Shown: positions 1-7,232 of the stretch, piece by piece | Position numbering within the stretch: position 1 is the first letter of the stretch | Layout: every line of letters starts with the position of its first letter | Assembly (NCBI GenBank): GCA_023418095.1 | Contig: JAEZDL010000172.1 | Span: forward strand, 1-14,792 | DNA from: Bacteroidota bacterium | GTDB lineage: Bacteria; Bacteroidota; Bacteroidia; Flavobacteriales_F; PHOS-HE28 | DNA length: 14,792 bases | Reading direction: 5' to 3' | The notes under the pieces: generated by a model | What the model saw: the letters and a program-made list of their open reading frames with translations, nothing else | Database searches by the model: none | Told to the model about the DNA's origin: nothing | Made by a program: the position numbers and the translations under genes

Positions 1-2959
1 CCAGGAGGGTACATACACCGGTGTTCAACGTACGGCTCAATGTACTGTTGATCGCTTTGTTGAATACCACTTCCTGTGGTTCCCGCTTATGATCTCGCAC
101 GTATTCGCGGATACGATCGAATACCACCACGGTGTCGTTGATGGAGTAACCAACGACGGTGAGGATCACGGCGATGAACGCTTCATCGATCTCCAGTGAG
201 AAACCCACCATGCCCCAGAGCAGCGAATACAGGCCGAGAATGAAGAGCACGTCGTGTGCGAGAGATACGACCGCACCCATGCCGAACTGCCAGTTGCGGA
301 ACCGGATACCGATATAGATGAACATGAAGACAAGTGCGATCGCAACAGAGGTCAACGCGGAATACTTGATGTCGTCGCTGATGGTGGGATCCACCTTTCT
401 TGTTTCACCGACAAAATGGAACTGACCCACCTGGGAAAGGCCGCCTGCTATGGCTGCTTCAGCGATCGAATCGACGGTAAGACCCGGTTGTTCGATCAGG
501 TAGTTCGTCGTGATCTTCAACCGCTTCTCGCCACCGTAGGTCTTCACCAACAGGGAATAGTCGCGCCCGTCCTCACTTTGCATCAAAGGAGCGAGCGATC
601 CGCGCACCTGTTCCAGATCGGGCGTTTCATTGAACTCCACCACATATGATCGGCCTCCGGTGAAATCAACACCCCAGTTGAAACCGCGCATCACCATCGA
701 TCCGATCCCAATACCGATGACCACGGCCGAAATGGCATAGAACATCTTTCGGCGCCCCATGAAGTCGATATTGGCACCATCGAAAAGGTTCTTGTTCCAG
801 CTGCGCCAGAATTCGATCGGCTTTCCTTTTTCCAAACGGCGGGTCATTACCATTCGGGTGATGAAGATGGCCGTGAAGAGCGAGGTTAGGATACCCAATC
901 CCAGGGTGGTCGCGAACCCTTGGATCGGCCCGGAACCGAACAAGTAAAGTATCACCGCGGTGATGAAGGTGGTAACGTTGGAATCGATGATGGCCGAGAG
1001 CGCACCGGCGCCGCTATAGGCCACCTCGATACCGCTCTTGAGCATGCGGCCCGATTTCAATTCGTCCCTTACTCGCTCATTGATAAGTACGTTCGCATCC
1101 ACGGCCATGCCGATCGTAAGTACGATACCGGCGATACCTGGAAGAGTGAGCGTGGCTTGCATGGATGCCATGGTCCCCAGCAGGAAGAACACGTTCGCAA
1201 GGAGGGCGATATCTGCGATCCAGCCAGCTCTCGCGTAATACAGGATCATCACCATCAGCACGCAGATCAATGCCACGGCGAAGGAGAGGAGGCCGCTCTT
1301 GATGTTCTCTTCACCCAGCGATGGACCTACCACCGTTTCATCGATGATGCGCGCTGGCGCAGGAAGTGCACCTGCTTTCAAGATGTTGGCAAGGTCATCC
1401 GCTTCCTGGATCTGCTTGTTCAGGTTCTCGCTGCCCAGGGAAATGCTCGACCGGCCACCGGCGATCTCGTTCTGTACGATCGGTGCGCTGTACACGAGTT
1501 CATCAAGTACGATCGCGATCGCTTTTCCAACGTTATCGCCGGTCATCACCTTCCATGTCTGCGCACCTTCGGCGTTCATGTTCATGGTCACCTCCACTTC
1601 GCCTTGCAGGTTGAAATCCTGGGCGGCGTTCACGATCGAACTTCCATCGAGCTTCGGTTCGCCACCGCGCGGCACCTTCAGCGCGAATAGATTGATCAGT
1701 TGAACGTTCTGGCCGTCGATCTCACGGATCTCAGGCTTGGCGGCCCATGCCAGTTTCACATCCTGGCCGAGCGAAGCGCGCATCGCTTCAGAGCGCAGCA
1801 TGGTGTTCACCTGTGCGGTGTCGGCCACACGCGCAGTGCCCACTACAGGCCCGGTGGCCAGGTTCACCGATCCGGCGGTGGTCTGGAACACCGAAGGGTT
1901 GAGTACGGCGAACAACGGGTTGGACTTGGCGAATTCCTCCGCATCCATCTGCGTGGTATCCGCATCAGTTTCCGAAGCGGCGGTCGTGGTATCCGCAAGA
2001 CCGGTGGTATCCGCAGCAGCCGCGAGGGAGGTATCCACAGCAGTGGTATCAACGGCCAGTGATGTATCTGCGATCGCGACGGATCCGGTGTCGATCGGGG
2101 TCGCGGATGTGGTGTCAGGTGAGGTGGTCGCAGCGTTCAACGTGGCAAGGCGATCGTTCGCCGCCTGCAGCATGGGGTAGATCTCCGTATTGTCGTAGGT
2201 TTCCCAGAACTCGAGGTTGGCGGTGCTCTGCAACACGCGGCGCACCCGCTCCTTGTCCTTCACGCCGGGCAGTTCGATCTGGATCCTGCCGGTGAATTGT
2301 TGCTTTTGGATGCTGGGCTGCGCCACGCCGAATTTGTCGATCCGGGTGCGCAGGATCCGCTCGGTATTGTTGAGCGCCGTTTGGGCTTCGCGGCGAAGGG
2401 CGGCCAGGTAATCGGTATCAGATCCTTCACGCTCGAACATGTCGCGGCGTTCGGGGGTGTAGAAAATGGTCGAAAGCGGGCCGCGATCGGGGATCTTCGC
2501 ATATTCCTCCCCGAACAGTGTGATGAAATCGGCGCTGCTCGAACTCTGGCGGGCCATGGCGTTCTTCATCGCCGTCTGGAAAGCCGGATCCTGGCTGTTG
2601 TCTGCCAGGTTGGTGATCAGTTCAGGAATGCTCACTTCGAGCGTAACGGCCATGCCACCGCGCAGATCAAGACCCAGGTTGATCTCCTTTTCCTTCGCTT
2701 CGCGGTAGGTGTAACCCAGCACCGGATACACCTTTTCCTCACCATGCGCACGCAGGTACTGGTTCTCGAACACGATCTTCAGGGAATCGCGATCGAGATC
2801 GGCGGAGCCTGTGGCATTGAGCACTGAATCGGCCTTGTATTCGGCTTCGCGTTCAGCGACCTTTTCCAATCTTCCCGTGAAGAAAGAGAACGAAAGCTGG
2901 TACAGACATGCGAGCGCCAGCAGGATGGTGAAGATCCAAAGCGCGCTTCTATTCTGCAT
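1..2959 (-). CDS. secDF: Protein translocase subunit SecDF (fused SecD-SecF), C-terminus beyond the window
   Basis: This is a fused SecD-SecF inner-membrane protein, an accessory of the SecYEG channel that uses the proton gradient to pull exported proteins into the periplasm. Read from the ATG at 2959, it has a first membrane helix at about residues 6-26 and the SecD signature LGLDLRGG at about 95-102. The SecD membrane block starts near residue 555 and contains GMAVDANVLINERVRDE around 615-630. The SecF half starts near 736 and contains WGVDFTGG around 761 and SINDTVVVFDRIRE around 937. About 986 residues are visible with no stop, so the last SecF helices lie outside. Residues about 275-345 form a Thr/Asp/Ala-rich periplasmic insertion not needed by the family fold. 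A TATATTTG promoter element lies 32 bases upstream of the start. The fusion is common in Bacteroidota, and here it would feed Sec substrates, including T9SS cargo. Identification is very secure. Confidence 0.97.
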   Translation of the reverse strand, partial: MQNRSALWIFTILLALACLYQLSFSFFTGRLEKVAEREAEYKADSVLNATGSADLDRDSLKIVFENQYLRAHGEEKVYPVLGYTYREAKEKEINLGLDLRGGMAVTLEVSIPELITNLADNSQDPAFQTAMKNAMARQSSSSADFITLFGEEYAKIPDRGPLSTIFYTPERRDMFEREGSDTDYLAALRREAQTALNNTERILRTRIDKFGVAQPSIQKQQFTGRIQIELPGVKDKERVRRVLQSTANLEFWETYDNTEIYPMLQAANDRLATLNAATTSPDTTSATPIDTGSVAIADTSLAVDTTAVDTSLAAAADTTGLADTTTAASETDADTTQMDAEEFAKSNPLFAVLNPSVFQTTAGSVNLATGPVVGTARVADTAQVNTMLRSEAMRASLGQDVKLAWAAKPEIREIDGQNVQLINLFALKVPRGGEPKLDGSSIVNAAQDFNLQGEVEVTMNMNAEGAQTWKVMTGDNVGKAIAIVLDELVYSAPIVQNEIAGGRSSISLGSENLNKQIQEADDLANILKAGALPAPARIIDETVVGPSLGEENIKSGLLSFAVALICVLMVMILYYARAGWIADIALLANVFFLLGTMASMQATLTLPGIAGIVLTIGMAVDANVLINERVRDELKSGRMLKSGIEVAYSGAGALSAIIDSNVTTFITAVILYLFGSGPIQGFATTLGLGILTSLFTAIFITRMVMTRRLEKGKPIEFWRSWNKNLFDGANIDFMGRRKMFYAISAVVIGIGIGSMVMRGFNWGVDFTGGRSYVVEFNETPDLEQVRGSLAPLMQSEDGRDYSLLVKTYGGEKRLKITTNYLIEQPGLTVDSIAEAAIAGGLSQVGQFHFVGETRKVDPTISDDIKYSALTSVAIALVFMFIYIGIRFRNWQFGMGAVVSLAHDVLFILGLYSLLWGMVGFSLEIDEAFIAVILTVVGYSINDTVVVFDRIREYVRDHKREPQEVVFNKAINSTLSRTLNTGVCTLL
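1953..2053 (-). repeat. Imperfect in-frame 11-base repeats in secDF
   Basis: On the plus strand, GTGGTATCCGC occurs exactly at 1953, 1986 and 2004, with degenerate copies at 2028 (GAGGTATCCAC) and 2043 (GTGGTATCAAC). The offsets are 33, 18, 24 and 15, all multiples of three, so expansion or contraction keeps the frame. In the SecDF protein they encode the ADTT, VDTT and VDTS elements of the Thr/Asp-rich insertion at about residues 303-336. The array probably arose by slippage or local duplication, and a flexible periplasmic spacer is the likeliest role. Confidence 0.75.
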
Positions 2960-2990
2960 GGTAAAGTGGGGTTCGGGTGAAAAATGGCCG

Positions 2991-2998
2991 CAAATATA
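2991..2998 (-). promoter_or_regulatory. Bacteroidota-type -7 element of secDF
   Basis: On the minus strand this reads TATATTTG, a perfect match to the TAnnTTTG -7 element recognised by the Bacteroidota primary sigma factor. It lies 32 bases upstream of the secDF ATG. No convincing TTG -33 box is seen 17-23 bases further upstream, so the call rests on the -7 element and its position. Confidence 0.6.
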
Positions 2999-3150
2999 GC
3001 TGCCACACCGATGCGGGGAAAGATCATTTTTCGTGCGCCAAGGCGCGCTGCCGCCGATCGGTTTGCACAGCGGTCCGGGGAAAGCGGGAGCAGGTGAACA
3101 CCGATCCGATCCACATTAGCGTCACCTTTGCAACATCGAACTTCCACAAC

Positions 3151-5412
3151 ATGTACCGATCGATACTTCTTTCCGCCGCCATCGCGCTGTTCGATCCATG
3201 CGAGGCGCAACTCTTTTTTGATGGATCGATCCCCGTGCAGCATAACGGTGCGGATCTGCAGCTCGCATGGGCCGGTGGGCTCAATTTCGTGCAGGTGAGC
3301 ACGATCGACCTCAACGGCGATGATCTGGAGGATATCTTCCTCTTCGATCGGTCGGGCAACAAGGTCGTCACACTGATCAACAATGGCGGAAGTGGTACCG
3401 ATGCGTATTCGGTAACGCGTGCGTACGACAATGTGTTCCCCTTCGCGCAATTGCACGATTGGGTGTTGCTGCGCGATTTCAATTGTGATGGAAAGAAGGA
3501 CATCTTCACCTATTCACAGGCCGGATTCTCCGTTTTCAGGAATACAAGTTCAGGCGCACAACTTTCATTCGAGCTCACGAAGTTCCGCGTGAATTCCGAT
3601 TATATCACGTCCACCGGGGCCTCGGTGATCGCGAATCTCTATATCTCGCTGGTGGATATTCCTGCGATCGATGATGTGGATGGGGATGGCGACATGGACG
3701 TGCTCACCTTCAGCCTGCTCGGTTCATATATGGAATATCACAAGAACCTGAGCATGGAATTATATGGCACGTGCGACAGCCTGGTTTACGAAGTGCGCAA
3801 CAAATGCTGGGGTTCCTTCAGCGAGAATTTCAGCAATAATGCGGTAACACTGAACGATCCGTGCTCGAACAATGTGCCCTACCCGGAGATGCCCACCGAT
3901 CCGGGAAGGCCTGAATATGCTGAATTCACCGAGGAGCCGCGCGCCCATGCAGGCAGTTCGATCCTTTCGCTCGATCTGGATGGCAATTCACTTGTGGATC
4001 TGGTATTGGGCGATATCGCACACAACAACCTGGTCGCACTCTTCAACAATGGATCTGCGCAGCTCGCGGAGATGACCGCTCAGGATACCCTGTTCCCCGT
4101 GTATGATCAGCCGGTGGATCTTCCGCTTTTTCCCGCTGCTTATTATGAGGACATGAACAATGATGGCATTCGCGATCTGATCGTAAGTCCCAACGCAAGT
4201 TCACTCGCCCAGAATTTCCAGAGCATGTGGTACTTCCAGAACATCGGGGAGGATCTCGATCCAACCTTCGATCTGCAGATGGAGAACCTTTTCCAGAACG
4301 AAATGCTCGAATTCGGCGAAGGTTCGCTTCCGGTTCTTTTCGATCACGATTCCGATGGCTTGATGGACCTGATCGTGGCGAACCACGGCTACTTCCAGGT
4401 CGGGAATACTTATGAAGCACGTTTTGCGCTGCTGAAGAACATCGGCACCGCGAATGCACCGGCGTTCGATCTGATCGATGAAGATTACATGGGCCTTTCA
4501 GCCAGCGGGATCGGAACTGCGATGTATCCGGCGTTCGGCGATGTGGATGGCGATGGCGACAAGGATATGTACATCGGCGATCTCAACGGCAGGATCCATT
4601 TCTTCCGCAACGATCCCGTTGGCGGCGTGGCCCAGTTCCAATTGCAGACCGCGAATCTGCCCGATGCTGGCGGATCGCCGATCGATGTAGGCCAGTTCGC
4701 CACCCCGATCTTCCATGATCTGGATCAGGACGGGTTGATCGACCTGATCATCGGTGAGCGCAACGGCAACCTGAACTATTACCGCAACACGGGCACTTCC
4801 ACTTCACCACAATGGACGCAGACCGGTGAGGATCTTGGATCGGTGAGCACGGTGGAATGGTGGAATGTTACCGGCCACGCCGTACCGTTCATGTTCGAGA
4901 ACGCAAGCGGCGATCGTGAAATGATCCTCGGATCGGAATCGGGCTGGATCTACCATTACGGCGGGATCGAAGGGAACATCAACGGCGCGTGGACCTTGCT
5001 TGATTCAACGTATCTCGATCTGTTCGAAGGAAGCCGGACCGGGCCTGTTCTCTATGACTTCACCGGTGATGGCGAGCTCGATCTGGTGATCGGGAATTAT
5101 CGCGGCGGACTTTCCTTCTGGCGCAGCGACAATATCGCCTCGATCTCCGATCACACCGCTTCGATCGGATCGGAATTCAGCATTCAACCCAATCCGGCCA
5201 CCGATCTCGTGGATCTGGTGCTTCTTGATGATCGCGATGCGAGCGGAACCTGGATCGTGCGGGATGCGATCGGCCGCGAGGTGCTCCGATCGAAGGCGCA
5301 AGGTAAGAGAACGACAATTTCCATGGAAGGATCACCTGCGGGTATCTATTTCGTGAATTATGAAGGCTTGGTTCCAGCGAAAGCGCAAAGGCTGATGGTG
5401 ATCGGCAGATGA
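3151..5412 (+). CDS. Secreted FG-GAP/VCBS repeat protein with T9SS type A-like C-terminal domain
   Basis: The 753-residue product is predicted to be secreted. An upstream in-frame ATG at 2977 exists, but the ATG at 3151 places a signal peptide at the very N-terminus (MYRSILLSAAIALF..., cleavage probably after CEA at residue 19). The body has at least nine calcium-loop repeats of the DxDxDG type, as in FG-GAP/VCBS propellers. Examples are IDLNGDDLED (52-61), DFNCDGKKD (109-117), DDVDGDGDMD (174-183), EDMNNDGIRD (333-342), GDVDGDGDKD (463-472), HDLDQDGLID (522-531) and YDFTGDGELD (635-644). Residues about 675-753, beginning FSIQPNPATD and containing GIYFV, look like a type A T9SS sorting domain that is cut off on export. 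A cysteine-bearing insert lies at about 205-245. The role is likely a surface or secreted binding protein with an unknown ligand. The family assignment is secure and the biological function is not. Confidence 0.9.
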   Translation: MYRSILLSAAIALFDPCEAQLFFDGSIPVQHNGADLQLAWAGGLNFVQVSTIDLNGDDLEDIFLFDRSGNKVVTLINNGGSGTDAYSVTRAYDNVFPFAQLHDWVLLRDFNCDGKKDIFTYSQAGFSVFRNTSSGAQLSFELTKFRVNSDYITSTGASVIANLYISLVDIPAIDDVDGDGDMDVLTFSLLGSYMEYHKNLSMELYGTCDSLVYEVRNKCWGSFSENFSNNAVTLNDPCSNNVPYPEMPTDPGRPEYAEFTEEPRAHAGSSILSLDLDGNSLVDLVLGDIAHNNLVALFNNGSAQLAEMTAQDTLFPVYDQPVDLPLFPAAYYEDMNNDGIRDLIVSPNASSLAQNFQSMWYFQNIGEDLDPTFDLQMENLFQNEMLEFGEGSLPVLFDHDSDGLMDLIVANHGYFQVGNTYEARFALLKNIGTANAPAFDLIDEDYMGLSASGIGTAMYPAFGDVDGDGDKDMYIGDLNGRIHFFRNDPVGGVAQFQLQTANLPDAGGSPIDVGQFATPIFHDLDQDGLIDLIIGERNGNLNYYRNTGTSTSPQWTQTGEDLGSVSTVEWWNVTGHAVPFMFENASGDREMILGSESGWIYHYGGIEGNINGAWTLLDSTYLDLFEGSRTGPVLYDFTGDGELDLVIGNYRGGLSFWRSDNIASISDHTASIGSEFSIQPNPATDLVDLVLLDDRDASGTWIVRDAIGREVLRSKAQGKRTTISMEGSPAGIYFVNYEGLVPAKAQRLMVIGR

Positions 5413-5432
5413 TCGGACCGATCGGAAATGAA

Positions 5433-5460
5433 GAAGGCGCCTTTGCAGGCGCCTTCACTT
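5433..5460 (+). terminator. Shared hairpin terminator between the VCBS gene and mdh
   Basis: A perfect 9-bp stem, GAAGGCGCC (5433-5441) with GGCGCCTTC (5448-5456), closes a 6-base loop TTTGCA. It is followed on the plus strand by ACTTTTTG, a usable T-run for the VCBS gene. It sits between two convergent stop codons, so it may also stop mdh transcripts on the minus strand, where the downstream T-run is poorer. Confidence 0.85.
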
Positions 5461-5476
5461 TTTGTAAAGGATCGGA

Positions 5477-6418
5477 TCAAGCGGTCACCTTGCTCATGTT
5501 GTCGAGCACGTCCATCACTTCCTTCACGGCTTTGGCGCTTGCGTTCACAAGTTCCATTTCCTCCTTGTTCAGCTTCAGTTCAATGATCTTCTCCACGCCG
5601 TTGCGGCCGAGGATCACAGGTGCACCCATGAAGATCCCGTTCAGGCCATATTCACCGTCGAGCCGCACACAGCAGGGGAACACGCGCTTTTGATCGCGTA
5701 CGATCGCTTCCACCATTTGTGCGGCTGCGGTGCCGGGAGCGTACCATGCGCTCGTGCCGAGCAGGTTCACGATCTCGCCGCCGCCTTTCTTCGTGCGTTC
5801 AACGATCGCGTCGAGCTTCGCGCCATCGATCAGTTCTGTTACGGGAATGCCTCCGACCGTCGTGTAGCGCGGGAGTGGTACCATGGTGTCGCCATGGCCG
5901 CCCATCAATACGGCCTGGATGTCCTTCGGGCTTACGTTGAGCGCTTCCGCCAGGAAAGCACGGTAACGCGCGGTATCGAGGATGCCGGCCATGCCGAGTA
6001 CTTTCTGGCTTGGCAGGTTCGCATTGATGTAAGAGCAGTACGTCATCACATCCAGCGGGTTGCTCACCACGATGATGATCGTATCCGGGGAATGCTTCAC
6101 GATGTTCTGCGTTACGCTCTTTACGATCGCAGCGTTCGTGGCGATCAGATCATCGCGGCTCATTCCCGGTTTGCGGGGCAGGCCACTGGTGATCACCACC
6201 ACATCGCTTCCGGCGGTCTTTGAGTAATCGTTGGTCGATCCGGTAACCCGGGAATCGAACAGATTGATCGGCGATGTCTGCCAGATATCCAGTGCCTTGC
6301 CTTCGGCAAATCCTTCCTTGATATCGAGCAGCACCACTTCATTGGCGAGTTCCCAGCGGGCAACGGCATCGGCACAAGTGGCACCCACGTTACCGGCTCC
6401 TACAACGGTGACTTTCAT
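5477..6418 (-). CDS. mdh: NAD-dependent malate dehydrogenase
   Basis: The 313-residue enzyme interconverts malate and oxaloacetate with NAD in the TCA cycle. The start at 6418 places the Rossmann motif GAGNVGAT at residues 7-14; a longer frame to 6520 adds 34 residues unlike any dehydrogenase N-terminus. Asp32 at the end of the second strand (VVLLDIKEG) indicates NAD rather than NADP. GLPRKPGMSR (79-88) supplies Arg82 and Arg88: Arg at the specificity position favours malate over lactate, where lactate dehydrogenases carry Gln. VVSNPLD (117-123) gives Asn120, LDTARYR gives Asp148 and Arg151, and GGHGDTMVP gives catalytic His175. The length and LDH-like layout fit the tetrameric bacterial malate dehydrogenase group. 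It is transcribed alone, convergent with the VCBS gene. All catalytic residues are present. Confidence 0.96.
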   Translation of the reverse strand: MKVTVVGAGNVGATCADAVARWELANEVVLLDIKEGFAEGKALDIWQTSPINLFDSRVTGSTNDYSKTAGSDVVVITSGLPRKPGMSRDDLIATNAAIVKSVTQNIVKHSPDTIIIVVSNPLDVMTYCSYINANLPSQKVLGMAGILDTARYRAFLAEALNVSPKDIQAVLMGGHGDTMVPLPRYTTVGGIPVTELIDGAKLDAIVERTKKGGGEIVNLLGTSAWYAPGTAAAQMVEAIVRDQKRVFPCCVRLDGEYGLNGIFMGAPVILGRNGVEKIIELKLNKEEMELVNASAKAVKEVMDVLDNMSKVTA

Positions 6419-6448
6419 CCTATTGATCGGGTTAATTGGATCGGGGGG

Positions 6449-6456
6449 CGAAATTA
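6449..6456 (-). promoter_or_regulatory. Candidate -7 element of mdh
   Basis: The minus strand reads TAATTTCG, one mismatch from TAnnTTTG, 31 bases upstream of the mdh ATG. The acyl-CoA dehydrogenase gene has a similar TTCG-ending variant (TAAATTCG), which adds some weight. No -33 box with good spacing was found. Confidence 0.4.
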
Positions 6457-6619
6457 GCGAACGATGGTGGCAGCGGCATGACATTGCGCAACTTGGATCG
6501 ATTTTTCGAACCGCAGGCATCCTTTCGCCTCACCTTGCGTCTTGGCTTTGCGGATGGCTATCTTGTCAGCTCATAGTGTACCCAAAGTGGTCGAACGCGC
6601 AGCAACCGAACGGGGCAAC

Positions 6620-6640
6620 CCACGTCTTACGGTAACGTGG
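6620..6640 (+). promoter_or_regulatory. Inverted repeat abutting the sigma factor start codon
   Basis: CCACGT (6620-6625) and ACGTGG (6635-6640) form a 6-bp inverted repeat with a 9-base spacer that ends directly before the ATG at 6641. As RNA it would fold over the ribosome-binding region; as DNA it could be a repressor half-site pair. No purine-rich Shine-Dalgarno sequence is visible here. The function is inferred from position only. Confidence 0.35.
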
Positions 6641-7228
6641 ATGAACATGGAAGGTCCCGATAAGGTGTTCAACGAGGTGATCGATGGATGCCTGAAAGGG
6701 GAGCGCCGTGCGCAACAGCGTGTGTATGAGCTTTTCTACGGGAAGATGATGACCGTTTGCCTGCGTTACACCAAGAACACCGATCAGGCGAAGGATATCC
6801 TGCAGGACGGGTTCATAAAGGTGTTCGGCAGCATGGAGAAGTTCAACCGCACGGGAAGTTTCGAGGGTTGGATCCGGCGGATCATGGTGAACACCGCGAT
6901 CGATCATTTTCGAAGAACGAAGAATTCGTACCTGCTCCTGGGCGAGGAGCGAAGCATCGAGGATTTCGGTGATCATGATGAAGAGGATGTGATCGCGGAC
7001 AGTAGCGATGATCTGGAATTGGATCTGAAGCCCGCCGACGTGATCAATGCCATGCAGAAATTGACGCCGGCCTATCGCACGGTGTTCAATTTGTATGTTT
7101 TCGAGGAAATGACCCATAAGGAGATCGCAGAGATGCTCGGCATCAACGTGGGTACATCCAAGAGCAACCTGGCCAAGGCGAAGAACAACTTGAAGAAACT
7201 GCTTACACAGGAGCGGAGGCTCCATTAA
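6641..7228 (+). CDS. ECF-type RNA polymerase sigma-70 factor
   Basis: The 195-residue protein is an alternative sigma factor of the ECF type with only regions 2 and 4. Region 2 spans about residues 22-93 and includes CLRYTKNTDQAKDILQDGF and the DNA-melting and -10-recognition helix GSFEGWIRRIMVNTAIDHF. An acidic linker rich in Asp and Glu spans about 102-130. Region 4 spans about 135-190 with the helix-turn-helix MTHKEIAEMLGINVGTSKSN. The ATG at 6641 (MNMEG) was preferred over the frame's first ATG at 6542, whose 33 extra residues are not sigma-like; the second Met at 6647 is an alternative. The next gene begins 4 bases after the stop, so the two are almost certainly co-transcribed, and the partner is the natural candidate regulator. 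Target promoters cannot be read from the window. Confidence 0.93.
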   Translation: MNMEGPDKVFNEVIDGCLKGERRAQQRVYELFYGKMMTVCLRYTKNTDQAKDILQDGFIKVFGSMEKFNRTGSFEGWIRRIMVNTAIDHFRRTKNSYLLLGEERSIEDFGDHDEEDVIADSSDDLELDLKPADVINAMQKLTPAYRTVFNLYVFEEMTHKEIAEMLGINVGTSKSNLAKAKNNLKKLLTQERRLH

Positions 7229-7232
7229 GAAG

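Noticed and set aside
1953..2053. The short GTGGTATCCGC repeats as a CRISPR-like or regulatory array
   Set aside because: The units are 11 bases, unevenly spaced by multiples of three, and lie inside secDF coding sequence; they encode a low-complexity peptide.
254..2827. Several long open frames on the plus strand opposite secDF (for example 920-1690 and 2297-2827)
   Set aside because: They are antisense shadows of a highly conserved translocase gene; their His/Arg/Asp-rich compositions show no family features, signal peptides or promoters.
2977..3150. A 58-residue N-terminal extension of the VCBS protein
   Set aside because: It overlaps the secDF promoter, has no secretory character, and the ATG at 3151 begins a normal signal peptide.
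5477..6418. Lactate dehydrogenase as the identity of this gene
   Set aside because: Arg82 occupies the specificity position (GLPRKPGMSR), which selects malate/oxaloacetate; lactate dehydrogenases have Gln there.
6419..6520. A 34-residue N-terminal extension of malate dehydrogenase
   Set aside because: It is Pro/Cys/Arg-rich, precedes the Rossmann strand unnaturally, and covers the likely promoter.
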